Shown here piece by piece: positions 57,366 to 64,000 of a stretch of 64,000 nt of DNA. The stretch lies in NCBI GenBank assembly GCA_025846845.1, contig JAOYTL010000005.1, forward strand, positions 310,001 to 374,000, in the 5' to 3' direction. The notes under the pieces are model-generated. The model ran no database searches, was not told the DNA's origin, and saw only the letters and a program-made list of their open reading frames with translations. Both the position numbers and the translations under genes were made by a program. Position 1 is the stretch's first letter. Every line of letters begins with the position of its first letter. The DNA is from Alloboseaceae bacterium BT-24-1. GTDB lineage: Bacteria > Pseudomonadota > Alphaproteobacteria > Rhizobiales > Beijerinckiaceae.

Positions 57366-58460
57366 ATGAAGAAGTATCTGGATTATCTCTGGCCGCTGAT
57401 CGGCCTCGTCGCGGTCATCTGGTCGATCGACCTGCTCTGGGACAAGCTCAAGACCGAGGCCTTGACCAATGAGGCGCTCGCAACCCAGCTTGAGCAGGCC
57501 GGCCTCTGGGACTCGGTCAGGATCGTCGCCACCGGCATCGGCCAGAAGATCGCGGTCATCCCGCCCGCCGCCTTCTTCCATGCCGGGCTCGCGACGCTCG
57601 TCGCCTATGCCGCGCTCGCCTGGTACGACCGGATCGCGCTCCTGCATCTGCACCGCGAGAAGGGCATCTCCTGGGCCTATATCTCGCTCTGCTCCTTCGT
57701 GACCTACGCGCTCTCGCATAATATCGGCGCCTCGGTCTTTTCGGGCGGCATGGTGCGCTACCGCGCCTATCACGCGAAGGGTCTGAGCGGGCCTGAGATC
57801 GCGGTGCTGGTGGCGCTGTGCTCATTCACCTTCGCCTTCGGCACCATCCTGCTGATGGGGCTCGTTCTGATCGGCGAGCCGCAGATCCTGCGCCCGCTCC
57901 ATCGTCTCTCCGACTGGTTCGGCATCGGCGACAAGCAGGCGCGCCTGATCGGCTTTGGCCTGCTCGCCTTCTGCGTGCTCTATACGATCGGCTCCTGGCT
58001 GCGCTTCAAGCCGCTGAAGATCGGCTCGTTCGAGCTGGTCTATCCGCGCCTGCCGATCGTCGTCCGGCAGTATTTCGCTGCCCCCCTCGAGTTGATGGGC
58101 GCCGCTGGTATCATCTATTTCGCTCTGCCGGAGCAGGGCAATCCCGGCTTCTTCATCGTGCTCGGCGCCTTCCTGATCTCGTTCTCCGCCGGTTTGCTCA
58201 GCCAGGTGCCAGGCGGTGTCGGCGTAATGGAGGCGGTCTTCCTGGCGGTGATGCCGGGCGTGCCGGCCCCAGCCGTCTTCGCGGCCCTGCTGATCTGGCG
58301 GCTGTTCTACCTGATCATCCCGCTGGTGATCTCGCTGCCGATCGTGCTCGCCTTCGAGCGCACGCAATTGCGCAAGGCCCTGGCGCACGAGACGCAGGTG
58401 AAGGCGCAGGAACAGGCGGCAGCCAAGGCCGCGGCCCTGCACATAGACAAGCCGGAGTGA
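57366..58460 (+). CDS. YbhN/UPF0104 family integral membrane protein
   Basis: A 364-residue membrane protein with about 8 helices, related to the membrane half of lysylphosphatidylglycerol synthase/flippase (MprF). Typical parts are SHNIGASVFSGGMVRYRAYHAKGLSGPEIAVLVALCSFTFAFG and GLLSQVPGGVGVMEAVFLA. It has no catalytic C-terminal domain, so it does not itself make lysyl lipids. The C-terminus is a charged cytoplasmic helix. It converges on the DMT transporter gene with a 3-bp gap. Confidence 0.85.
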   Translation: MKKYLDYLWPLIGLVAVIWSIDLLWDKLKTEALTNEALATQLEQAGLWDSVRIVATGIGQKIAVIPPAAFFHAGLATLVAYAALAWYDRIALLHLHREKGISWAYISLCSFVTYALSHNIGASVFSGGMVRYRAYHAKGLSGPEIAVLVALCSFTFAFGTILLMGLVLIGEPQILRPLHRLSDWFGIGDKQARLIGFGLLAFCVLYTIGSWLRFKPLKIGSFELVYPRLPIVVRQYFAAPLELMGAAGIIYFALPEQGNPGFFIVLGAFLISFSAGLLSQVPGGVGVMEAVFLAVMPGVPAPAVFAALLIWRLFYLIIPLVISLPIVLAFERTQLRKALAHETQVKAQEQAAAKAAALHIDKPE

Positions 58461-58463
58461 CCT

Positions 58464-59351
58464 TCAGCGCTTGAGCGCGATCGCCGCTGCCCCGAACATC
58501 AAGAGGCTGCCGATCGCCTCGGCCGGGCCGAACGGCTCGCCCAGCGCGAAAACGCCGGCTCCGACCGCGACCGCGGGGCTGATGAAGGCATAGAGCCCAG
58601 CCCGAAAGGCGCCCCAGTCGCGCACGAGCCTGAGATAGATGGTGAAGCCGATCAGCGAGCCGCCGATCACCAGCACCGCCACCGCCGGCAGCACCGGCCA
58701 TGACAGCAGCGCAGCAAAGTGGGCCGGCTTCACGTCCTCCAGCAAGGCCGACATCAGGCAGAGCCCAAAGCCGCCGATCAGCGTCTGCCAGCCGGCGAGC
58801 GTCAATGTCGGGATGCGGCCCATCACCGGTCGCGACCAGACCGCGCCGAAGCAATAGAGCAGCGTGCCGGCCGCAACGGCCGCCAATCCCCAGAGTTCGA
58901 GCGGCCCGCCCTTGGCCGCGGCGAGCCCGCCCAGCGCCCGAGTCGAGAACAGGAAACCGAGGCCGACGGCACCGAGCCCGATCGCCGCGAGCTTGCGCCC
59001 GCCGATCGCATGCCCCTCGATCAGGCGGCTGGCGATGATGGTGAAGATCGGGATGGTCGCGAAGTTGACGATCGCCGCGAGCCCGGTCGGCGCCTGGGCC
59101 GTGCCCCAGAACAGCAGGGTGTAGTTGCCGGTGTTGAGCAGCAACGCGGTCATGATGACGCGCGGCCAGGCCTCCGCCGGCACGCGCAGCACGTCCCGGC
59201 CCGCCCAGGCCAGCATCAGCGCTCCGGCAATGACGAAGCGCGAGGCGGCGAGGAAGACCGGCGGGACATGCTGCGAACCGACCTTGATCGGCAGCCAGGT
59301 CAGGCCCCAGACGAGGCACATCAGCGCGAAGAGGGCGGCATTGCGGGACAT
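58464..59351 (-). CDS. DMT family transporter (EamA)
   Basis: A 295-residue, 10-helix exporter with two EamA repeats. The first starts LFALMCLVWGLTWLPIKVGSQHVPPVFLAASRFVIAGALML, and the second ends GLYAFISPAVAVGAGVFALGEPFGPAEAIGSLLMFGAAAIALKR. Family members export amino acids or metabolites. It is divergent from an XRE-cupin regulator, which probably controls it. Confidence 0.9.
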   Translation of the reverse strand: MSRNAALFALMCLVWGLTWLPIKVGSQHVPPVFLAASRFVIAGALMLAWAGRDVLRVPAEAWPRVIMTALLLNTGNYTLLFWGTAQAPTGLAAIVNFATIPIFTIIASRLIEGHAIGGRKLAAIGLGAVGLGFLFSTRALGGLAAAKGGPLELWGLAAVAAGTLLYCFGAVWSRPVMGRIPTLTLAGWQTLIGGFGLCLMSALLEDVKPAHFAALLSWPVLPAVAVLVIGGSLIGFTIYLRLVRDWGAFRAGLYAFISPAVAVGAGVFALGEPFGPAEAIGSLLMFGAAAIALKR

Positions 59352-59460
59352 GGGCTGCGCTTAGCGATGATGACGAGGAAGGACCAATGCCGGCCCGGCA
59401 TGCGGCCAAGGCGTCGATGCAGGGCTCCTGCCCCGTCCTCTGGCCAACGGCCGCGCCGCA

Positions 59461-59474
59461 CTCTATTATAAGAG
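59461..59474. promoter_or_regulatory. Candidate operator between the DMT gene and the XRE regulator
   Basis: CTCTATTATAAGAG is an imperfect palindrome around TTATAA, 10 bp before the XRE start codon in a 133-bp divergent gap. It is the only AT-rich symmetric site there and would allow autoregulation by the XRE protein. Confidence 0.4.
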
Positions 59475-59484
59475 AATCAAGGGT

Positions 59485-60045
59485 ATGATGATGGACGATC
59501 TCGCGTCAAGATTGGCGGAACGCCTGCGCAGCGAGCGCGAGATGCGCGGCTGGAGCCTGAACGACCTCGCCGAGCGCTCGGGCGTTTCGCGCGCCATGAT
59601 CAGCCGGATCGAGCGCGGCGAGGCGAGCCCGACCGCAGTGCTGCTCGGGCGGCTCTCCGGCGCCTTCGGCCTGACCCTGTCGAACCTGCTGGCGCGGATC
59701 GAGAATGCCGGCGAGCGCGTGCGCCGCGCCACGGATCAGCCACTCTGGCGCGATCCCGAGACAGGCTTCGTCCGCCGCGCGATCTCTCCGGCCGGCAATG
59801 GCGATCTAGAACTCGTCGCCGGCGAGTTGCCGCCCGGCGCGGCGATCGCCTATCCCGCCAGCTCCTACGCCTTCATCCGCCAACAGATCTGGATGCAGTC
59901 GGGCCTGCTCGACTTCGATGAGGGCGGCATCGTCACGCGGCTTCAGGCCGGCGACTGCATGGAACTCGGCCCACCCAGCGATTGCCGCTTCAGCAACCCT
60001 GGCACTGAATCGGCGCGCTATCTCGTCGTGGTGAGCAGGCGCTGA
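59485..60045 (+). CDS. XRE-family regulator with cupin domain
   Basis: A 186-residue regulator. The N-terminal HTH is RLRSEREMRGWSLNDLAERSGVSRAMISRIERGEASPTAVLLGRLSGAFG; the C-terminal domain (about residues 100-184) is a small cupin that usually senses an amino acid or other metabolite. The ATG at 59485 has two further ATGs in tandem, so the exact first codon is unsure. Divergent orientation to the DMT exporter suggests it controls export of its effector. Confidence 0.9.
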   Translation: MMMDDLASRLAERLRSEREMRGWSLNDLAERSGVSRAMISRIERGEASPTAVLLGRLSGAFGLTLSNLLARIENAGERVRRATDQPLWRDPETGFVRRAISPAGNGDLELVAGELPPGAAIAYPASSYAFIRQQIWMQSGLLDFDEGGIVTRLQAGDCMELGPPSDCRFSNPGTESARYLVVVSRR

Positions 60046-60051
60046 CCTCCG

Positions 60052-62175
60052 TCAGACGCTACCCACCGTCCTGAGCTTTGCCCGAGGGTGGATCTCGCTC
60101 TGCGAGAGCACCGGCGTCTCGCGCCGGAAGCGCTCGATGATCTGGCGCACGAAGGGCCGCGCCATGCCGGAGGTGACCAGCGCCGGCATCTCGCCGAGGC
60201 GCGCCGCGTCCTCGAACTTCTCGCGCACCTGATGGACGAAGTCCTGCAGCCGCGAGGGCTGCATCGCCAGATGCCGATCCTCGCCCTGGCCGACGATCGA
60301 TTCGGCAAAAACGCTCTCCCAGGCCGGCGACATGGTGATGATCGGCAATTGCCCGTGCTGGTTGGAGAACTGCGCGCAGATCTGGCGGGCAAGGCGAACG
60401 CGGACATGTTCGGCGATGTCGCGCGGATTCTTGATGGCGCCGGCGACCTCGGCGATGCCCTCGACGATGGTGCCGAGGTCGCGGATCGAGATGCGCTCGG
60501 AGAGCAGCAATTGCAGCACGCGCTGGATGCCGGTGGTCGAGATCTGGTTCGGCACGATCTCCTTGACCAGGTCGGCATGGTCCTTGGGCAATTCGCGCAG
60601 GAGCTTCTGCACCTCGCCATGCGAGAGCAGCTCCGGCATGTGCGACTTCAGCACCTCGGTGAGATGGGTCGAGATCACGGTCGCGGCGTCGACCACGGTG
60701 TAGCCGCGCAATTGCGCCTCGTCCTGCAGCGCCCCGTCGATCCAGGTCGCCGGCAGGCCGAAGGTCGGCTCCAGCACGTTGTGACCGGGCAGCGTGACGC
60801 TGCCGCCCATCGGGTCCATCGCCATGTACTGGCCGGGGTAGACCATGCCGTGCCCGGCATCGATCTCCTTGATCTTGATGAAGTAGTGGTTGGCCTCGAG
60901 CTGGACGTTGTCGACGATGCGCACCGCCGGCATGACGAAGCCGAGCTCGGCGGCGAGCTGGCGCCGCAGCGCCCTGACCTGGTCGGTCAGCCGGTCCGCC
61001 CCACCGGGCGCATTGACCAGCGGCAGCAGGCCGTAGCCGATCTCGATCTTGAGCTCGTCGAGCTTGAGCAGGTCGTTGAGCGTCTCTTCCTTCGGCGTGC
61101 CATCGGGCGCGAGCGGCGAGGCCGCCTGCGCCTGCACCGCAGCCTCCGCATCGCGCGCCTTGGCAAGGCGGCCGAAATGGCGCGCAAGCCAGGCTGACCC
61201 CGCGGCAAGAACGAGGAAGGGCAGCATCGGGATGCCCGGCAGGACCGCGATCAGCAGCATCACCGCCGCCGACATGCCGAGCGCCTTGGGGTAGCCCGAG
61301 AGCTGCTTGCCGAGCGCCTTGTCGGCGGCGCCGCGCACGCCCGATTTCGAGACGAGCAGGCCCGCCGCAGTCGAGACGATCAGCGCCGGGATCTGGCTGA
61401 CGAGGCCGTCGCCGACGGTGAGCAGCGTATAGCTATGCGCTGCGGCACCGAAGCTCATGCCCTGCTGCGCGACACCGATGATGATGCCGCCGATCACGTT
61501 GATGAAGGTGATCAACAGGCCCGCGATCGCGTCGCCGCGCACGAATTTCGAGGCGCCGTCCATCGAGCCGAAGAAGTTGGCCTCGTCCTCCAGCGCCTTG
61601 CGCCGGGCCTTGGCGACGTCCTGGTCGATCAGCCCCGCCGAGAGGTCGGCGTCGATCGCCATCTGCTTGCCGGGCAAGGCGTCGAGGGCAAAGCGTGCGG
61701 CGACCTCGGCGATACGGCCCGAGCCCTTAGTGATGACGACGAAGTTGACGATGATCAGGATGGTGAAGACGATCACCCCGATCACGAAATTGCCGCTCAT
61801 CACGAAATTGCCGAAGGCCTCGATGACATGGCCGGCGGCGGCGGTGCCCTCATGGCCATGGGCGAGGATGAGGCGTGTCGAGGCGAGGTTCAGCGCCAGC
61901 CGCAGCATCGTCACGATCAGCAGCACGGTCGGGAAGGCGGAGAATTCGAGCGGCTCCTCGATGAACAGCGACGTCATCAGGACGAGCACCGAGAGGATGA
62001 TCGAAAGCGCCAGCAGCATGTCGAGCAGCATGGCCGGCAGCGGGAAGATCAGCACCACGAGGATGCCCATCACGCCGATGGCGAGGAACAGGTCCGGCCG
62101 GTTGAGCAGCGCGCCCATCTGGCCGCGCGTCGGCATCTGCATGCCCCCGCCGCTGCCTGCCGTCACATCGCTCAT
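60052..62175 (-). CDS. flhA: Flagellar export gate protein FlhA
   Basis: A 707-residue component of the flagellar type III export gate. Eight N-terminal helices include the FHIPEP region (ALDALPGKQMAIDADLSAGLIDQ, KFVRGDAIAGLLITFINVIGG). The cytoplasmic domain with the nonameric export ring ends LSQSEIHPRAKLRTVGSV. The ATG at 62175 follows GGGGAG. Full length for the family. No other flagellar gene is next to it, so the remaining apparatus must be encoded elsewhere. Confidence 0.95.
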   Translation of the reverse strand: MSDVTAGSGGGMQMPTRGQMGALLNRPDLFLAIGVMGILVVLIFPLPAMLLDMLLALSIILSVLVLMTSLFIEEPLEFSAFPTVLLIVTMLRLALNLASTRLILAHGHEGTAAAGHVIEAFGNFVMSGNFVIGVIVFTILIIVNFVVITKGSGRIAEVAARFALDALPGKQMAIDADLSAGLIDQDVAKARRKALEDEANFFGSMDGASKFVRGDAIAGLLITFINVIGGIIIGVAQQGMSFGAAAHSYTLLTVGDGLVSQIPALIVSTAAGLLVSKSGVRGAADKALGKQLSGYPKALGMSAAVMLLIAVLPGIPMLPFLVLAAGSAWLARHFGRLAKARDAEAAVQAQAASPLAPDGTPKEETLNDLLKLDELKIEIGYGLLPLVNAPGGADRLTDQVRALRRQLAAELGFVMPAVRIVDNVQLEANHYFIKIKEIDAGHGMVYPGQYMAMDPMGGSVTLPGHNVLEPTFGLPATWIDGALQDEAQLRGYTVVDAATVISTHLTEVLKSHMPELLSHGEVQKLLRELPKDHADLVKEIVPNQISTTGIQRVLQLLLSERISIRDLGTIVEGIAEVAGAIKNPRDIAEHVRVRLARQICAQFSNQHGQLPIITMSPAWESVFAESIVGQGEDRHLAMQPSRLQDFVHQVREKFEDAARLGEMPALVTSGMARPFVRQIIERFRRETPVLSQSEIHPRAKLRTVGSV

Positions 62176-62401
62176 CGACCGTAAGCTCCCCTGCGCCGCC
62201 CGTCCTCGGACGGCAGTCGTACCCGGCAATTCTTGCCGAGCGCATGGTGAACGAGTGGTTAAGAAGCCTCAAAAAATCCCGTCTGGAACCTTTTCCTGAA
62301 CGGGCTGTTATCGAATGGCCGCGTTGTGGCCGCATTCGGCCGCCCAACTCGCGGGTGGGTCGACAAGAACGGCTTTCGGGCCGCAGTTTCTGGAGGAAGT
62401 T

Positions 62402-62707
62402 TTGGATAGACGTTCATTTGTGATGAGCCTTTTCGGCGGTCTCGCCGCAGCCAGCGTCGGTGGCATGGGCATCGCCCAGGCTGCGACCGCGGCTCCCGCC
62501 GCCCCGCTGCCGAGCCCGGAAGAGCTCGCACCGGCGCTGAAGGCCGGCCTTGACAAGGCCGATGCCGATTTCAGCCAGGTCGTGGTCCGCGACCGCGTCG
62601 TCGTTCGCCGCCGGCGGCCATACCGCCGCCCCGTCGTCGTTCGTCGCCGCGTGATCGTGCGCCGTCCGCGCCGTGTGATCGTGCGTCGCCGCGTGATCTA
62701 CCGGTAA
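62402..62707 (+). CDS. Small exported Arg/Val-rich protein
   Basis: A 101-residue protein most likely starting with TTG at 62402, with GGAGG five bases upstream. A signal with RRSFVMSLFGGLAAASVGGMGIAQA is followed by a short acidic/Ala segment. The tail is a repetitive basic segment built of VVVRRR, PYRRP and VIVRRR units over about 40 residues. No family is recognised. The alternating hydrophobic/Arg pattern suggests binding to polyanions such as DNA, LPS or peptidoglycan-linked polymers, which is speculative. Confidence 0.7.
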   Translation: MDRRSFVMSLFGGLAAASVGGMGIAQAATAAPAAPLPSPEELAPALKAGLDKADADFSQVVVRDRVVVRRRRPYRRPVVVRRRVIVRRPRRVIVRRRVIYR

Positions 62708-62721
62708 GAACAGACACCTAT

Positions 62722-62748
62722 CGACAGGCGGCCTTGCGCCGCCTGTCG
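62722..62748 (+). terminator. Hairpin terminator after the Arg/Val-rich gene
   Basis: CGACAGGCGGC-CTTGC-GCCGCCTGTCG has a perfect 11-bp stem, 15 bp after the stop codon. Only a short CCTTT follows, so termination may be partial. Confidence 0.55.
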
Positions 62749-62792
62749 CCTTTGAAGCGGCGCCAAGACCGTCTGTCGAAGGGAAAAGCCTT

Positions 62793-64000
62793 TTGAACAA
62801 GGGACGCGAGAACTCAGGCGAGATCGTCACCGACATTCCGGCGAGGCTCGACCGCCTGCCATGGTCACGCTTCCACACACTCGTGGTCGTCGCGCTCGGC
62901 ATCACCTGGATCCTCGACGGGCTCGAGGTCACGCTCGCCGGCGCCGTGTCGGGTGCCCTCAAGGAGAGCCCGGTGCTGCGCTTCACCAACACCGAGGTCG
63001 GGATGGCGGGCGCCGCCTATCTCGCCGGCGCGGTCCTTGGCGCGGTTTTCTTCGGCTGGCTCACCGACCGGCTCGGCCGCAAGAAGCTCTTCACCATCAC
63101 TGTCCTGGTCTATCTGAGCGCGACCGCCGCGACCGCCTTCTCCTGGAACCTGTGGAGTTTCCTGCTCTTCCGCTTCCTGACCGGCATGGGCATCGGCGGC
63201 GAATACACCGCGATCAATTCGGCGATTCAGGAACTCGTCCCGGCACGCGTGCGCGGCTGGACCGACCTCGTCATCAACGGCTCATTCTGGGTCGGCGCGG
63301 CGATCGGCGGCGTCGCCGCCATCGTCCTGCTCGATCCCACCTTCGTTTCGCCGGACATGGGCTGGCGCCTCGCCTTCTTCATCGGCGCTGTGCTCGGCCT
63401 GATCATCATGTTCCTGCGCCAATGGATTCCGGAGAGCCCGCGTTGGCTGATGAGTCATGGCCGCATCGCCGAAGCCGAGCGCATCGTCGCCCACATCGAA
63501 TCGTTCTCGCCACCGCAGCCTGCGGCAGAGCTCCCGACACTCACCCTGCGCCCGCGCTCGCGCACGCCGATGGGTGAAGTGGCTCACACGCTCTTCGTGA
63601 CGCACCGGCCGCGCACATTGGTCGCCCTGGCGCTGATGACGTCGCAGGCCTTCTTCTACAACGCCATCTTCTTCACCTATGCGCTGATCCTCACCGACTT
63701 CTACGCCGTTCCGTCGAGCCTGATCGGCTGGTTCATCCTGCCCTTCGCCGCCGGCAACTTCCTCGGGCCGCTCCTGATCGGGCGTCTGTTCGACACGCTC
63801 GGCCGGCGTCCGATGATTGCTGCGACTTACATCCTCTCGGGGCTCCTGCTCGCAGGGACCGGCTTCCTCTTCGCTCGCGAGATGGTCAGCGCCAGCCAAC
63901 TCACCATCTGCTGGAGCATCGTCTTCTTCTTCGCATCCGCGGCGGCGAGCTCGGCCTATCTGACCGTGAGCGAGACCTATCCGCTGGAGATCAGGGCACT
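62793..64000 (+). CDS. MFS transporter (partial, C-terminus beyond the window)
   Basis: The reading frame runs from a TTG at 62793 (preceded by GAAGGGAAAAG) to the window edge, 402 codons, covering about ten helices. Signatures are WILDGLEVTLAGAVSG, GWLTDRLGRKKLF, MGIGGEYTAINSAIQELVPARVRG and PESPRWLMSHGRIAEAERI, as in the sugar/aromatic acid:proton symporter branches. No in-frame ATG lies near the expected N-terminus, so the TTG start is likely. The substrate is unknown. Confidence 0.85.
   Translation, partial: MNKGRENSGEIVTDIPARLDRLPWSRFHTLVVVALGITWILDGLEVTLAGAVSGALKESPVLRFTNTEVGMAGAAYLAGAVLGAVFFGWLTDRLGRKKLFTITVLVYLSATAATAFSWNLWSFLLFRFLTGMGIGGEYTAINSAIQELVPARVRGWTDLVINGSFWVGAAIGGVAAIVLLDPTFVSPDMGWRLAFFIGAVLGLIIMFLRQWIPESPRWLMSHGRIAEAERIVAHIESFSPPQPAAELPTLTLRPRSRTPMGEVAHTLFVTHRPRTLVALALMTSQAFFYNAIFFTYALILTDFYAVPSSLIGWFILPFAAGNFLGPLLIGRLFDTLGRRPMIAATYILSGLLLAGTGFLFAREMVSASQLTICWSIVFFFASAAASSAYLTVSETYPLEIRA

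Overview
The window is about 64 kb of GC-rich, densely coded DNA from an alphaproteobacterium. A Bosea-like member of the Hyphomicrobiales is my best guess. This is inferred from the complete Sox thiosulfate-oxidation cluster with sulfite dehydrogenase genes, many ABC and TRAP importers, Tat-exported redox proteins, short intergenic gaps and GTCATTCC(C/G)GGG-type intergenic palindromes. No rRNA or tRNA gene, CRISPR array, insertion sequence or prophage was seen.

Layout. 1-7.6 kb: two divergent catabolic operons around a GntR/FadR-like operator. The left one holds an oxidoreductase (cut by the edge), a Liv-type binding protein and an aldehyde dehydrogenase. The right one holds a Zn alcohol dehydrogenase, an esterase, a beta-keto acid cleavage enzyme and an acyl-CoA dehydrogenase. 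7.7-16.6 kb: a very large glycine-rich autotransporter, a class C beta-lactamase-like serine hydrolase and a GAF-LytTR regulator. 16.9-20.9 kb: a VOC protein, two MFS transporters and a PPK2 kinase. 21-29.4 kb: a TRAP importer, a ketopantoate reductase-like protein, an aldehyde dehydrogenase, a benzoylformate decarboxylase and a divergent LysR regulator. This looks like uptake and breakdown of an aryl 2-oxo acid. 29.4-30.2 kb: a two-gene copper operon (DUF411 and a CopZ-like chaperone) behind a textbook CueR-type promoter.

30.3-39.5 kb is the most striking region. A Fe3+/AfuABC-type ABC importer is encoded next to a three-gene regulatory operon: an exported binding-protein paralogue, a membrane histidine kinase and an NtrC-class sigma54 activator. 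This matches the PgtC-PgtB-PgtA plan of Salmonella phosphoglycerate sensing. A near-perfect sigma54 promoter precedes the importer operon, and two related palindromes lie 62 bp apart upstream of it. Together these suggest a complete sense-and-import circuit in which the sensor binding protein arose by duplication of the transport binding protein.

39.7-44.2 kb: a HAD phosphatase and a phnD-phnC-phnE phosphonate-type importer in which two PhnE permeases are fused in one gene. 44.2-56.7 kb: the sox region, in order soxW (minus); soxS, soxR, soxT (plus); then, transcribed on the minus strand, soxA, soxX and a metallo-beta-lactamase gene; then soxY, soxZ, soxB, soxC, soxD, a small cytochrome c, an exported DsrE-like protein, soxF and a class I cytochrome c (plus). 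SoxR is an ArsR-type persulfide-sensor homologue carrying the two sensing cysteines. soxD seems to be split into two genes, and no soxV/ccdA is present. 56.8-64 kb: a DUF305 protein, a YbhN-like membrane protein, a DMT exporter with a divergent XRE-cupin regulator, a solitary flhA, a small exported Arg/Val-rich protein and an MFS transporter cut by the right edge.
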